Of a stretch of DNA of 59,095 nt, positions 36,687 through 45,893 are shown piece by piece. Below the pieces are notes generated by a model. It had not been told where the DNA came from, ran no database searches, and saw only the letters and a list, made by a program, of their open reading frames with translations. The position numbers and the translations under genes are program-made. This stretch comes from an uncultured Dorea sp. (lineage in GTDB: Bacteria > Bacillota > Clostridia > Lachnospirales > Lachnospiraceae): NCBI GenBank assembly GCA_910578455.1, contig CAJTQA010000017.1:1-59095 (forward strand), in the 5' to 3' direction. How positions within the stretch are numbered: position 1 is the first letter of the stretch; every line of letters begins with the position of its first letter.

Positions 36687-37970
36687 TTATCTGTCTGCCA
36701 GCTCCTTTATGATGTCCTCCCAGCTGATATCCCTCTCCACCATCAGCACCATGGCATGGTAAAGGAAATCGGACATCTCGTACTTAACCTCCTCTGGATT
36801 GGGATTCTTGGCGGCAATTACAAGTTCTGTCGCCTCCTCGCCGATCTTTTTCAGGATCTTGTCCAATCCTTTGTCAAAAAGATAGTTGGTGTAAGACCCT
36901 TCCTTCGGGTAAGCCTTTCGGTCCAGGATTGTCTGGTATACCTTCTCAAACACCTGCAGCGGGTTGCTCTCGTCAAAATCCGTACCCGCAAGATGTTTGA
37001 AAAAGCAGGTGGGGCTGCCCGTATGGCATGCCGGGCCTATCTGTTCCACCTTTGCAAGCAGCGTGTCGTTGTCACAGTCTATCGTCAGTGATTTTACATA
37101 TTGATAGTGTCCGCTTGTCTCGCCCTTTACCCAGAGGGTCTCGCGGCTTCTGCTGTAATAGGTCATCCTCCCGGTTTTCACAGTATAGTCGAACGCCTCC
37201 TTGTTCATATACGCCAGCATCAGCACTTCCCGGGTCTTATAATTCTGCACGACCACCGGAATAAGCCCTGCATTGTCAACCTTGAACTGGGAAAATTCCA
37301 AAATGCTCTCAAAGGAAGTCATCTTAATTCCCTCCCCGCCGCATCTGCTCTTGAATTCATTAAAGTCCATGCCCGTCTGGCTCACATACTTTCCGGAAAG
37401 CCCCCTGACCCCAGGGCTTTTTAATATTTTGAAAAGCTCCGGCTCCTCCATAGTGTCCGTTATGATCACACACGGGATGTCCGTCACATTCATCACAGAA
37501 TTAAGGTCAAGCCTGTGCATAAAGATAATCTCGCTGCAGTGCTTCCCGATAGGCCTTTGGTGCTTGAACAGCGAATCAAAATCATTCAGGGACACCGCCA
37601 CCTTTTCTTTCCCAAAACGAAGAGCCGCCTCTTCCAGCATCTTTGTGCTGTCCTGCTTAGAAAAATTAATGATCGCCCTCTTGGCTCCCGAATAGAGGAT
37701 CTTTTTCACATCCTCCTGCCGCCTTACATTTCCGCCTGCCACCATGGGAATCCGGATGACGCGGTTAATCCGGCGCATCAAATCGATGGCCTCCTCATGC
37801 CCCTCATCAGAGTCAGACAGGTCAAATACGATCAGCTCATCCGCCCCGTTGTCGCTGTATGCCTTAGCCAGCTCTATCACATCCTCAGAAATCACCTTGT
37901 CATCATGAAACCAGCGAACCGCTTTTCCGTTGGCAATGAAAATACAGGGTATCAACCGCTTATAACTCAT
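36687..37970 (-). CDS. hisIE: HisIE with degenerate HisA/HisF-like N-terminal domain
   Basis: About 427 residues in three parts. Residues 1-215 resemble HisF/HisA (GADELIVFDLSDSDEG, IPMVAGGNVRRQEDVKK), but the two catalytic Asp positions are lost: PCIFI where HisF has PCLDV, and VAVSLNDF where a second Asp is expected. Residues 220-325 are HisI (phosphoribosyl-AMP cyclohydrolase; DCDNDTLL and CHTGSPTCFF metal ligands). The rest is HisE (phosphoribosyl-ATP pyrophosphatase; IGEEATELVIAAKN). ATG at 37970 has GGAGG upstream; the open frame to 38117 is inside hisB. Catalyses steps two and three of histidine synthesis. Last gene of the his operon. Confidence 0.88.
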   Translation of the reverse strand: MSYKRLIPCIFIANGKAVRWFHDDKVISEDVIELAKAYSDNGADELIVFDLSDSDEGHEEAIDLMRRINRVIRIPMVAGGNVRRQEDVKKILYSGAKRAIINFSKQDSTKMLEEAALRFGKEKVAVSLNDFDSLFKHQRPIGKHCSEIIFMHRLDLNSVMNVTDIPCVIITDTMEEPELFKILKSPGVRGLSGKYVSQTGMDFNEFKSRCGGEGIKMTSFESILEFSQFKVDNAGLIPVVVQNYKTREVLMLAYMNKEAFDYTVKTGRMTYYSRSRETLWVKGETSGHYQYVKSLTIDCDNDTLLAKVEQIGPACHTGSPTCFFKHLAGTDFDESNPLQVFEKVYQTILDRKAYPKEGSYTNYLFDKGLDKILKKIGEEATELVIAAKNPNPEEVKYEMSDFLYHAMVLMVERDISWEDIIKELADR

Positions 37971-37995
37971 CGTCTGTTCCTCCTTCAATGTTTTC

Positions 37996-38586
37996 TTAAA
38001 GTTTCCCTTTTGTCGTCCACGCCTCATCAATCCTCGGCTCGCCTGCCGTTGCCTCGTCAAGCGCTTTCCCGAACGCCTTAAAAAGCGCCTCCGCCATATG
38101 GTGGTTATTCTCCCCATCCATAATCTTCAAGTGGATATTCATCATGGCGCTGTATGACACTGCGTAAAAAAATTCCCGGATCATCTCCGTGTCAAGCTCC
38201 CCGAGCCTTGGCACGGTAAAATCCGCGTCAAACTTAAGGTACGGCCTTCCCGACAGGTCTACCGCACACAGCGCCAGCGTCTCGTCCATAGGGAGCAGCA
38301 TGTGCCCGTACCTCTTAATCCCGGCTTTGTCTCCGAGAGCGCTCAAGATTGCCTGCCCAAGCACGATGCCCGTATCCTCAGCCGTGTGGTGGCAGTCTAC
38401 GCCCAGGTCTCCCTCCGCCCTTACTTCCAGGTCAAAAAGTCCGTGCCTTGCAAAGCCGTCCAGCATATGGTCAAAAAAGCCAATCCCGGTATGGATCTTA
38501 TTTTTCCCGGTTCCGTCAAGATTTATCGTTACGGATATATCCGTCTCTTTCGTCATCCTCCTGCATGTTCCTGTCCGTCTCCTCAT
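37996..38586 (-). CDS. hisB: Imidazoleglycerol-phosphate dehydratase
   Basis: Sixth step of histidine synthesis. About 196 residues, the single-function form without a phosphatase domain. The metal-binding repeats are DCHHTAEDTGIVLGQA and NNHHMAEALFKAFGKALDEA. ATG at 38586 overlaps the hisD stop as ATGA and has a strong AAGGAGG eight bases upstream; the internal ATG at 38556 is too close to its AGGAGG. Confidence 0.95.
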   Translation of the reverse strand: MRRRTGTCRRMTKETDISVTINLDGTGKNKIHTGIGFFDHMLDGFARHGLFDLEVRAEGDLGVDCHHTAEDTGIVLGQAILSALGDKAGIKRYGHMLLPMDETLALCAVDLSGRPYLKFDADFTVPRLGELDTEMIREFFYAVSYSAMMNIHLKIMDGENNHHMAEALFKAFGKALDEATAGEPRIDEAWTTKGKL

Positions 38587-39887
38587 CTGCCCGCACCTCC
38601 TTCAAATCTGACCTTGACCGAGTTCGCATGAGCCGTAAGCCCCTCCGACTCCGCAAAATATTCGATGTCTCTGTGGATCTTTTCCAGCGCATCCCTTGAG
38701 TAGGAGATGATGCTTGATTTTTTGATAAAATCGTCGACAGAAAGGGGGGAGAAAAACTTCGCCGTTCCGTTGGTTGGCAGCACATGGTTCGGCCCCGCAA
38801 AATAATCCCCCAGAGGCTCGCTTGAGTGCTCCCCGATAAAGATAGCTCCCGCGTTGCGGATCTTCATCATCACGTCATATGGATCCGCCGTCTGGATCTC
38901 CAGATGCTCTGACGCAATCTCGTTGGCCGCCTCAATTGCCTCGTCCATGGTGTCTGTCACAAGGATGTACCCGTAATTGTCCAGCGACTTCCGGATAATG
39001 TCCGCCCTTGAAAGCTCCTTTAAAAATCTGTCCGTTTCTTCCGATACTTTCCCGGCAAGCTCCCGGCTGGTAGTAAGAAGGATTGCCGATGCCAGCTCGT
39101 CATGCTCTGCCTGGGAGAGGAGATCCGCCGCCACATAGCGGGGATTTGCCGTCTCGTCTGCGATTACCAGGATTTCACTTGGACCCGCCACGGCGTCTAT
39201 GCTGACATGGCCGTACACCGCCTTTTTCGCCAGCGCCACGTAGATGTTCCCCGGCCCTACGATCTTGTCCACCTTAGGGATGCTTTCCGTGCCGAACGCC
39301 AGCGCAGCCACCGCCTGCGCTCCGCCTGCCTTGTAAATGGCATCCGCCCCCGCCTCATTGGCTGCCACAAGGGTAGTAGGCGCGGCTTTCCCGTCCGTTC
39401 CCGGGGGCGTCACCATGACGATCTCATCCACGCCCGCCGTTTTTGCCGGGATAATATTCATAAGCACAGAGGAAGGATAAGCTGCTTTCCCTCCCGGAAC
39501 ATACACGCCCACACGTCTTAACGGGGTAATTTTCTGCCCCAGCATCGTTCCGTCCGGCTTGCTGTCAAACCAGCTGTTTTGCCTCTGTTTTTCATGGTAT
39601 GCCCGTATATTCCCGATAGCCCGCCGGATGACCTCCACAAAGTCCTCGTCCACCATGCTGTACGCCTCTTCTATCTCTTCTTCCGTCACCCGGACGTTTG
39701 ACGCGTCAATTGCTGCCCCGTCAAACTTTCTTGTGTACGCGAAAAGGCTCTCATCCCCCCGGCTCTTTACTTGCAGAAGAATCTCGTTTACCCCTTTTTC
39801 ATACTCTTCGTACTGGCTCGGGCTGCGCCTTAAGAGATCCTCCAGGAGGCTCTTTTTCGTATCTTTATCTAAATGCTGTATCCTCAT
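38583..39887 (-). CDS. hisD: Histidinol dehydrogenase
   Basis: Last two oxidation steps of histidine synthesis, zinc and NAD dependent. About 434 residues, standard length. GPGNIYVALAKKAVYG, DAVAGPSEILVIADETANP and LLSQAEHDELASAILLT are the conserved blocks; the C-terminal GPNHVLPT contains a catalytic His. AGGAGA upstream of the ATG. 33 bases after hisG. Confidence 0.95.
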   Translation of the reverse strand: MRIQHLDKDTKKSLLEDLLRRSPSQYEEYEKGVNEILLQVKSRGDESLFAYTRKFDGAAIDASNVRVTEEEIEEAYSMVDEDFVEVIRRAIGNIRAYHEKQRQNSWFDSKPDGTMLGQKITPLRRVGVYVPGGKAAYPSSVLMNIIPAKTAGVDEIVMVTPPGTDGKAAPTTLVAANEAGADAIYKAGGAQAVAALAFGTESIPKVDKIVGPGNIYVALAKKAVYGHVSIDAVAGPSEILVIADETANPRYVAADLLSQAEHDELASAILLTTSRELAGKVSEETDRFLKELSRADIIRKSLDNYGYILVTDTMDEAIEAANEIASEHLEIQTADPYDVMMKIRNAGAIFIGEHSSEPLGDYFAGPNHVLPTNGTAKFFSPLSVDDFIKKSSIISYSRDALEKIHRDIEYFAESEGLTAHANSVKVRFEGGAGR

Positions 39888-39920
39888 CTTCCAACCATCT
39901 CCTCTAAAATCTTTTCAGAG

Positions 39921-40559
39921 CTACAGAACCTGCGTCCGCAGTTTCATAAGAAGCTTGCGGACGCGCTCGCTCTCCATACGCATGCTCACCGGGTTGACGA
40001 TCATCCTGGCAGATAAGGGGCATACCTCCTCCAGCACCTCAAGCCCATTTTCCCGCAGGGTAGATCCGGTCTCCACAATATCGACGATCACTTCCGAAAG
40101 CCCCACAATGGGCGCAAGCTCAATAGAGCCGTTGAGCTTGATGATCTCCACCGTCTGGTGTTTCGTATTGTAAAAATAGTCCTTCGCAATATTCGGGTAC
40201 TTGGTCGCCACGCGTATCAGCTCATGGTTTGCAAGGCTCTCCGCCGCATCCCTGTAGCCGCACACGCACATCCGGCATCTCCCGTACCCAAGGTCAAGCA
40301 CCTCATGGACTTTGCGCCCTTCCTCCAGAATCGTATCTTTTCCCACGACTCCCACGTCCGCCGCCCCGTACTCCACATAAGTCGGAACATCCGGCCCCTT
40401 TGCCAGGAAAAACTTAAGTTTCAGCTCCTCGTTAATGAAGATCAGCTTTCTGGAATCCCTGTCCTTCATCTCCTCGCAGGTTATCCCCACTTTCTCAAAC
40501 AGCTCCATCGTCTGTTTGGCCAGACGCCCTTTCCCAAGGGCAAATGTCAGATATCTCAT
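39921..40559 (-). CDS. hisG: ATP phosphoribosyltransferase, short form
   Basis: First step of histidine synthesis. About 212 residues, the short catalytic subunit that lacks the C-terminal His-binding domain and needs HisZ, which is encoded directly upstream. Start MRYLTFALGKGRLAKQT is typical; the PRPP-binding motif is near VDIVETGSTLRENGL. ATG at 40559 lies 13 bases after the hisZ stop; the frame is open to 40580. Confidence 0.94.
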   Translation of the reverse strand: MRYLTFALGKGRLAKQTMELFEKVGITCEEMKDRDSRKLIFINEELKLKFFLAKGPDVPTYVEYGAADVGVVGKDTILEEGRKVHEVLDLGYGRCRMCVCGYRDAAESLANHELIRVATKYPNIAKDYFYNTKHQTVEIIKLNGSIELAPIVGLSEVIVDIVETGSTLRENGLEVLEEVCPLSARMIVNPVSMRMESERVRKLLMKLRTQVL

Positions 40560-40572
40560 ACCGCTACCGTCC

Positions 40573-41820
40573 TTATACACGATTGATTACTTTATGCTCG
40601 CCGCTCACCAGGTTGATCATCGTTATCTCGCCGCCCTTTTTCATATAGATAAGGTTTCCCGCATAATATTTCTTCCCGTACTCAATATACTCTTCAAGAA
40701 TCTTTTTCTTATCCTTCTTTATCAGCTCGACATTCTTTGCCTTCCCCCGGAAATCCTTCGCAAGGGCAATCGCCTCCGCCGCTTTCCCCTCGTCATAGAG
40801 AAGCAGCGTGTTCTTGCGGGTAAATACGATGCGCTGTCTCTGCCGGTTCATGGCGTTCATAAGCTCGTCCACCACGATTGCAAACCCGATAGACGGCGAT
40901 TCCTTCCCAAACTTCTCTAAAAGCGCGTCATATCTGCCGCCCTTTACGATAGCATCTCCCGTACCGAAAGTATATCCCCGGAAGATGATCCCCGTATAAT
41001 ATCCATAGGTTCCGCCGGTCATGCTCAGATCGAAGGTGAGGAATTTCTCCATCCCGTAAACCTTGAGCACATTGTATATCCGCTCCAGACGCTTGACCGC
41101 AAGGACGCCCGATGAATTCGGCGCTATCTCTTTCGCTTTCTTAAGCACCTCCAGGCCTCCCGTCAGCTCGCTCAGGGCGGCGAACGCCTCCCTGGAGCTT
41201 CTCTTCACCTGGATCTTGTCAAGGTAATCCTCCACCCCGAAATAATTCCGGTTGTTGATGAGCTTAATGACCCTCTCCCGGGCATCCTCGTCAAGATTCG
41301 CATCCTCGATAAGGCTGCGGAAATAATCCACATTTCCCACATTGACCTGGAACTCTTTAAGCCCTACGGACATAAGCGATTCTGTCACAAGGGCCAGCAT
41401 CTCCGCATCCGCCTCCACGGAACCGTCCCCGATAAGCTCCACCCCCATCTGGGTCACTTCCCTGAGCCGCCCCTGATAGCTGGAATGATTGATAAACGTA
41501 TTGCCCGTATAGCAGAGCCTTATGGGAATCTGCTCCTCCCCGAAGAGGGTGGCGGCTGCCCTGGCTACCGACGGCGTGATATCCGGGCGCAGAGCCAGAG
41601 TGTTCCCCTCCTTGTCAAAGAACTTATAGAGGTCCTTTGAGGGCACTGTGCCGATTTCCTTGCGGAACACATCGAAATATTCAAACATGGGAGTCTGGAT
41701 ATCGTGGTATCCGTACAGGCGGAACGTCTTAAGGATCCTCTCCTCCAAAGCCCGTTTCTTCCCGCACTCAACATTGTATATGTCCCTGACCCCCTCTGGG
41801 GTATGCAGTAATTTCTTCAT
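40573..41820 (-). CDS. hisZ: ATP phosphoribosyltransferase regulatory subunit
   Basis: HisRS paralogue of about 415 residues that binds HisG and confers histidine feedback. TPEGVRDIYNVECGKKRALE at the start, the motif 2-like RLCYTGNTF and the motif 3-like GIGFAIVV-type SIGFAIVVDELM region show the class II synthetase fold; the C-terminal anticodon domain is short and diverged. The position before a short hisG rules out HisRS. ATG at 41820 has GGAGGG upstream and lies 41 bases after the promoter -10. Confidence 0.92.
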   Translation of the reverse strand: MKKLLHTPEGVRDIYNVECGKKRALEERILKTFRLYGYHDIQTPMFEYFDVFRKEIGTVPSKDLYKFFDKEGNTLALRPDITPSVARAAATLFGEEQIPIRLCYTGNTFINHSSYQGRLREVTQMGVELIGDGSVEADAEMLALVTESLMSVGLKEFQVNVGNVDYFRSLIEDANLDEDARERVIKLINNRNYFGVEDYLDKIQVKRSSREAFAALSELTGGLEVLKKAKEIAPNSSGVLAVKRLERIYNVLKVYGMEKFLTFDLSMTGGTYGYYTGIIFRGYTFGTGDAIVKGGRYDALLEKFGKESPSIGFAIVVDELMNAMNRQRQRIVFTRKNTLLLYDEGKAAEAIALAKDFRGKAKNVELIKKDKKKILEEYIEYGKKYYAGNLIYMKKGGEITMINLVSGEHKVINRV

Positions 41821-41860
41821 ATTTTCCCTCCGCTTTACCGTGCTGCCATAATAAAACATC

Positions 41861-41889
41861 ATTATATACTCAAAATCTCTATTTTGCAA
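41861..41889 (-). promoter_or_regulatory. his operon promoter
   Basis: Minus-strand TTGCAA (41889-41884), spacer of exactly 17, perfect TATAAT (41866-41861). The -35 is inside the end of recU. The leader before hisZ is only about 35 bases and has no T-box or His-codon leader peptide. Confidence 0.6.
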
Positions 41890-42424
41890 GGTCATCCCGC
41901 AGTTCCAGATCCATATTCAAAGGCTCCAGGTAAGGAACATAGCATCCGCCTTTCAAATCAAAGAAAAAACGCATATCCAGCTCCTCCAGCCGGAAACTCT
42001 TCCTTCCGCCCTCCTGCGCCCTCTTCCAAAATTTAAGAATCTCCTCAAAACGCATGTAGTAAAGGCTGTTCCTGCCGGAATAATAGATGAGAAGAAACGA
42101 TATGCCTCCCTGCCTCTCATACTCTCCCATAAATTTCATCTGGTGTTCATGGACGTTATGCAGAGGGAATGTATCCGCCACGCACTCCTTCGCGTCAAAG
42201 CAGACCGGAATCCCCTGCACTGCGCCGATATAGTCGACAGTGCTGCGCTGCTCAAAATAGGCCAGCGTAATCTGCCGATGCTCCTTATCCATCTTCACCG
42301 GGGTAATAGGGGTGGGAATCTTCTGGATCAGCGCCAGGCCCTTTTCCCGGTACCGCTCGTTCGTGCGGTTCACCATATCCTCTAATGCAGAACCTCTAAG
42401 GCCTCTCGAATTCCATGTTGCCAT
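41879..42424 (-). CDS. recU: Holliday junction resolvase RecU
   Basis: About 181 residues, normal for the Firmicute resolvase. N-terminal NSRGLRGSALEDMVNRTNERY, the nuclease core with TVDYIGAVQGIPVCFDAKEC (Asp, Glu, Lys ligands) and FFFDLKGGCYVPYL are clear. Acts in recombination and chromosome segregation. It overlaps the RluA-like gene by 43 bases; GAGGAGA is upstream of the ATG. No pbp1 gene follows, in contrast to Bacillus. Confidence 0.93.
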   Translation of the reverse strand: MATWNSRGLRGSALEDMVNRTNERYREKGLALIQKIPTPITPVKMDKEHRQITLAYFEQRSTVDYIGAVQGIPVCFDAKECVADTFPLHNVHEHQMKFMGEYERQGGISFLLIYYSGRNSLYYMRFEEILKFWKRAQEGGRKSFRLEELDMRFFFDLKGGCYVPYLEPLNMDLELRDDLAK

Positions 42425-43419
42425 GACGTCTCCTCAATAATCTTCCAAAATAACGCCGGGACCGGCGCGGTGATATTTTTTTCTGAAAGCCCCAAAAGCG
42501 CTCCTCCAAGCTTTGGCATCCGCAGCTCATAGGCGTGGAGCAGCTGGTCTTTAACTGCGTATTTCTTTCGGAAAACCTCATTGAATCCCCGGTCGCCGTA
42601 CTTGTAATCCCCCAGCACGGGATGCCCCTCCGATGCCAGATGGGCGCGTATCTGGTGCGTGCGCCCGGTGATCAGGTGCACCTTTAAAAGCGTCATCCGG
42701 CTGCTCTGGGCTAAAGGAATATATTCTGTCTCAATAGGCAGCCAGTCTTCCCCTTCCTTTTCTTCCGATACCCTCACCTTATGGGCCTTCATATCCCGTT
42801 TCAGGAATCCCCTGATATATGCCGTCTCCTCAAGCTCCCCTCTCACGATGCACAAGTAATATTTCCCCATGCCCCGCTCCCTGAAAAGCTCCGAAAGAGC
42901 CTGGAGACCCGCAAGGCTCTTGCCCGCCGCTATGATTCCGCTTGTGTTGCGGTCCAGCCGGTTGCAGACCGAAGGGCGGAACGTCCTGAGCTCTCCCTCT
43001 GCCAGCTGACCGTTCTCAAGCAAGTATGCCGTCACATACTCTACCATGGATATGTCGCCGGAGGCGGCCTTCTGGGAAAGCACCCCTGAGGGCTTATTGA
43101 CAAGCAGCACATGGCTGTCCTCGTAAAGGATATCCGGCGCAATCCGGTGGCAAAGCTCCTCCTGGCTTAAGCCTGCGCTCACTTTCTTTAACGGTGCGCC
43201 GCCTGAAAACTTTTCAACCGTCTCTTCCGACAAAAACAGCTTCACCCTGTCTCCGGCAGCCAGTTTTTCCCGACCGTCCGCCTTCTTTCCGTTCAGCACG
43301 ATATTCTTTTTCCGGAGCATCTTATAGAGGAAGCTGTCCGGCGCCTCTTTTAAATATTTCTTTAAATATTTATCAAATCTCTGTCCCGCCTCGTTGGCGT
43401 TTATTTCTAGTTCTTTCAT
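42382..43419 (-). CDS. RluA-family pseudouridine synthase
   Basis: About 345 residues. An N-terminal S4-like domain (residues 1-70, FDKYLKKYLKEAPDSFLYKMLRKKNI split around Lys/Arg-rich helices) precedes the catalytic domain, whose Asp is in CNRLDRNTSGIIAAGKS near residue 155; GRTHQIRAHLASEGHPVLGD near residue 248 is the second family motif. Modifies uridines in 23S rRNA or tRNA; RluC/RluD type by domain layout. Confidence 0.9.
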   Translation of the reverse strand: MKELEINANEAGQRFDKYLKKYLKEAPDSFLYKMLRKKNIVLNGKKADGREKLAAGDRVKLFLSEETVEKFSGGAPLKKVSAGLSQEELCHRIAPDILYEDSHVLLVNKPSGVLSQKAASGDISMVEYVTAYLLENGQLAEGELRTFRPSVCNRLDRNTSGIIAAGKSLAGLQALSELFRERGMGKYYLCIVRGELEETAYIRGFLKRDMKAHKVRVSEEKEGEDWLPIETEYIPLAQSSRMTLLKVHLITGRTHQIRAHLASEGHPVLGDYKYGDRGFNEVFRKKYAVKDQLLHAYELRMPKLGGALLGLSEKNITAPVPALFWKIIEETSWQHGIREALEVLH

Positions 43420-43421
43420 AT

Positions 43422-43997
43422 CTATATGGATGTCGTCAGGATCAGCTGGCGAATCTTTCTCTCTCTCCTTCTGTCCCCGGACTGCTCGACGGTCATGACA
43501 TTGTTCATGCCCTCCGCCCTGGCAAGAAATGCCGTGTAATCATGAAATACCTTCACCGTAATCTTTTCCAGACGGTTATTGTGAAGCATTTCTTTCAGGT
43601 ATCTTGACACCTTTACATCGTCTGTCTTCTCATTGCCCGTATAGCCGCATACCGTATGGTCCGAGATGACAAGGACGTCCACCGGCATCACCTTGTCGTT
43701 GCCGGTGATGACAAGGTCATACACCTTCGTAAGGAGCGGCGCCTTCTCCTCGATCTCCCTGTATTTTTCCGGCTCAATGCTCTTATAAGGCATCATGGTG
43801 ATAAATTCCACCAGCATCTTCGCCGCCGGAAGGCAGCCTACCACAGCCAGCACGGTGAAGAAATTCATCCTGTTCCCGGTCTTTACATATCCCAGGACTA
43901 CCAATGCGATGACAATGGCAAACTCTGCCGCCGCCCCTATAAAAAACTTTATCTTCCGGGCTTTCACATACCCCGGTTCTCCTTTCTGGATCTTCAT
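43422..43997 (-). CDS. Conserved-looking membrane protein, function unknown
   Basis: About 191 residues. Two hydrophobic segments close to the N-terminus (about 18-40 and 46-68) are followed by a soluble domain of about 125 residues with alternating beta/alpha character (DVLVISDHTVCGYTGNEKTDDVKVSRYLKE, split here only by description). The end is very basic (GDRRRERKIRQ). The ATG at 43997 is preceded by AGGAGA at about six bases; a GTG at 44003 is less well placed. It sits two bases before the RluA-like gene, which suggests one operon, but no function can be read. Confidence 0.7.
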   Translation of the reverse strand: MKIQKGEPGYVKARKIKFFIGAAAEFAIVIALVVLGYVKTGNRMNFFTVLAVVGCLPAAKMLVEFITMMPYKSIEPEKYREIEEKAPLLTKVYDLVITGNDKVMPVDVLVISDHTVCGYTGNEKTDDVKVSRYLKEMLHNNRLEKITVKVFHDYTAFLARAEGMNNVMTVEQSGDRRRERKIRQLILTTSI

Positions 43998-44021
43998 AGC
44001 CACTCTCCTGCTCCCTCTCTG

Positions 44022-45893
44022 TTACTTTTTTCTGTGGATGTTCCGGATTGTTTTCTTCGGTTTCCCCTTCTTCTTCTCCCGGACATCCGTCTCTTTCCCT
44101 CTTGGCCGTATCAGGCAGTGCTTCCCGTACCCTACAAGGTCCATCCTCCCGGCTTTTTTTAGCGCCTCCAGCACAAGACCGTAGTTTTTCGGGTCGCGGT
44201 ACTGGATCAGCGCCCGCTGCATCGCCTTTTCACGTGGGTCTGCCGGCACATACACGCTGGAGGAGTCTCTCGGATCAATCCCCGTGTAGTACATGCATGT
44301 GGAAAGCGTGGAGGGCGTAGGATAAAAATCCTGCACCTGTTCTGGCATATGCCCGGTATCCCTCAGATACTCCGCCAGGGCCACCGCATCCTCAAGCCTG
44401 GAGCCCGGGTGGGAGGACATCAGGTACGGCACAAGGTACTGGTCTTTTTTAAGCTTTTTATTTATCTGACCGTATTTTTTTACAAATGCCTGGTATACAC
44501 TGTTATCCGGCTTTCCCATCCTCCTGAGCACCCGGTCGGAGATGTGCTCCGGCGCGACTTTGAGCTGCCCGCTTACATGGTACATGCACAGCTCCTCAAA
44601 AAACGTGCCGTCCGGGTCTGCCATCAGATAGTCAAATCGGATCCCGGAGCGGATAAACACCTTCCTCACGCCGGGCAGCTCCCTCAATTTTCTCAGGAGG
44701 CGCACATAATCGGCGTGGTCTACCGTAAGATTCCTGCACGGCTTTGGGAACAGGCACTGCCTGTTGCTGCAAACGCCCTTTTCCAGCTGTTTTTTGCAGG
44801 ACGGATGCCGGAAGTTCGCCGTCGGGCCGCCCACGTCGTGGATGTACCCTTTAAAGTCTTTATCTTCCGTAAGCACCCTCGCTTCTTTCACCAGCGATTC
44901 ATGGCTCCTTGTCTGGACAATCCTGCCCTGATGGAACGTCAGCGCGCAGAAACTGCACCCTCCAAAGCACCCCCGGTTGCTCGTCAGGCTGAATTTTACC
45001 TCCGAGAGAGCCGGCACGCCGCCTGACTTCTTATAGGAGGGGTGGCATTCCCGCATGTAGGGATACCCGTACACCTCATCCATCTCCCTCTCGCCAAGAG
45101 GCTTTGCCGGGGGGTTCTGCACGACGAAAAGATGCCCCCCGTACGGCTCGGCAAGCCGTTTCCCGGAAAACGGGTCCGTATTGCAATACTGCGTGTAGAA
45201 ACTGGACGCATAGCTCTTCTTGTCTGTCCTTACCGTCTCAAAATCCGGCAGCAGGGCTGTCTCATACCCCTCGTCCAGTTCTTTCGTCCTGTACACGGTT
45301 CCGGCGATAAACGTAATATCCTTAACGTCGATGCCTGCATCCAACGCCTCCGCGATCTCAACGATAGAGCGTTCCCCCATCCCGTAGGAGATAAGGTCTG
45401 CGCCGGAGTCCAGAAGAACCGAGCGTTTCACCTTCCCCGACCAGTAATCATAGTGCGCCATCCGGCGTAAGCTTGCCTCGATCCCGCCGAGGACCACCGG
45501 TGTCTTTTTGTAGGTCCTGCGTATGAGGTTGCCATACACCGTCACAGCATAGTCCGGCCTCTTCCCCGTCAGCCCGCCGGGCGTATAGGCATCCGTGCTC
45601 CTGCGTTTTTTCGACACGGTGTAATGGTTGACCATGGAATCCATATTGCCGCTGGAGACAAGGAACCCAAGCCTCGGCTCTCCAAATTCCGTTATGCTCC
45701 TGTCATCCTTCCAGTCCGGCTGGGCAAGGATGCCGACGCGGTATCCGTGCGCCTCAAGCGTCCGCATGATCACCGCCGGCCCGAAGGAAGGGTGGTCTAC
45801 ATAGGCGTCCCCGGACACATAGACGAAGTCCGGCCTGTCCCAGCCCCGCTCCAGCATCTCCTTCCTGGAGGCGGGCAAAAATCCGTTGGTCAT
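44022..45893 (-). CDS. YgiQ-family radical SAM protein
   Basis: About 623 residues. The radical SAM motif is CFGGCSFCAL near residue 312; the N-terminal FLPASRKEMLERGWDRPDFVYVSG..YVDHPSFG and the later YTGIDPRDSSSVYVPADPREKAMQRAL are typical of YgiQ (UPF0313). C-terminal end is Lys/Arg-rich. Function of the family is not known. The start overlaps the HAD phosphatase stop by ATGA. Confidence 0.9.
   Translation of the reverse strand: MTNGFLPASRKEMLERGWDRPDFVYVSGDAYVDHPSFGPAVIMRTLEAHGYRVGILAQPDWKDDRSITEFGEPRLGFLVSSGNMDSMVNHYTVSKKRRSTDAYTPGGLTGKRPDYAVTVYGNLIRRTYKKTPVVLGGIEASLRRMAHYDYWSGKVKRSVLLDSGADLISYGMGERSIVEIAEALDAGIDVKDITFIAGTVYRTKELDEGYETALLPDFETVRTDKKSYASSFYTQYCNTDPFSGKRLAEPYGGHLFVVQNPPAKPLGEREMDEVYGYPYMRECHPSYKKSGGVPALSEVKFSLTSNRGCFGGCSFCALTFHQGRIVQTRSHESLVKEARVLTEDKDFKGYIHDVGGPTANFRHPSCKKQLEKGVCSNRQCLFPKPCRNLTVDHADYVRLLRKLRELPGVRKVFIRSGIRFDYLMADPDGTFFEELCMYHVSGQLKVAPEHISDRVLRRMGKPDNSVYQAFVKKYGQINKKLKKDQYLVPYLMSSHPGSRLEDAVALAEYLRDTGHMPEQVQDFYPTPSTLSTCMYYTGIDPRDSSSVYVPADPREKAMQRALIQYRDPKNYGLVLEALKKAGRMDLVGYGKHCLIRPRGKETDVREKKKGKPKKTIRNIHRKK

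Noticed and set aside
37970..38117. Longer HisIE starting at 38117
   Set aside because: The extra 49 residues are the out-of-frame reading of the hisB end; the ATG at 37970 has a good ribosome site and matches the domain start.
39102..40173. Long plus-strand open frames across hisD/hisG
   Set aside because: They mirror the coding frames of hisD and hisG on the other strand and show no known motifs.
40573..41820. HisRS (hisS)
   Set aside because: Diverged motifs and the position directly before a short hisG indicate HisZ.
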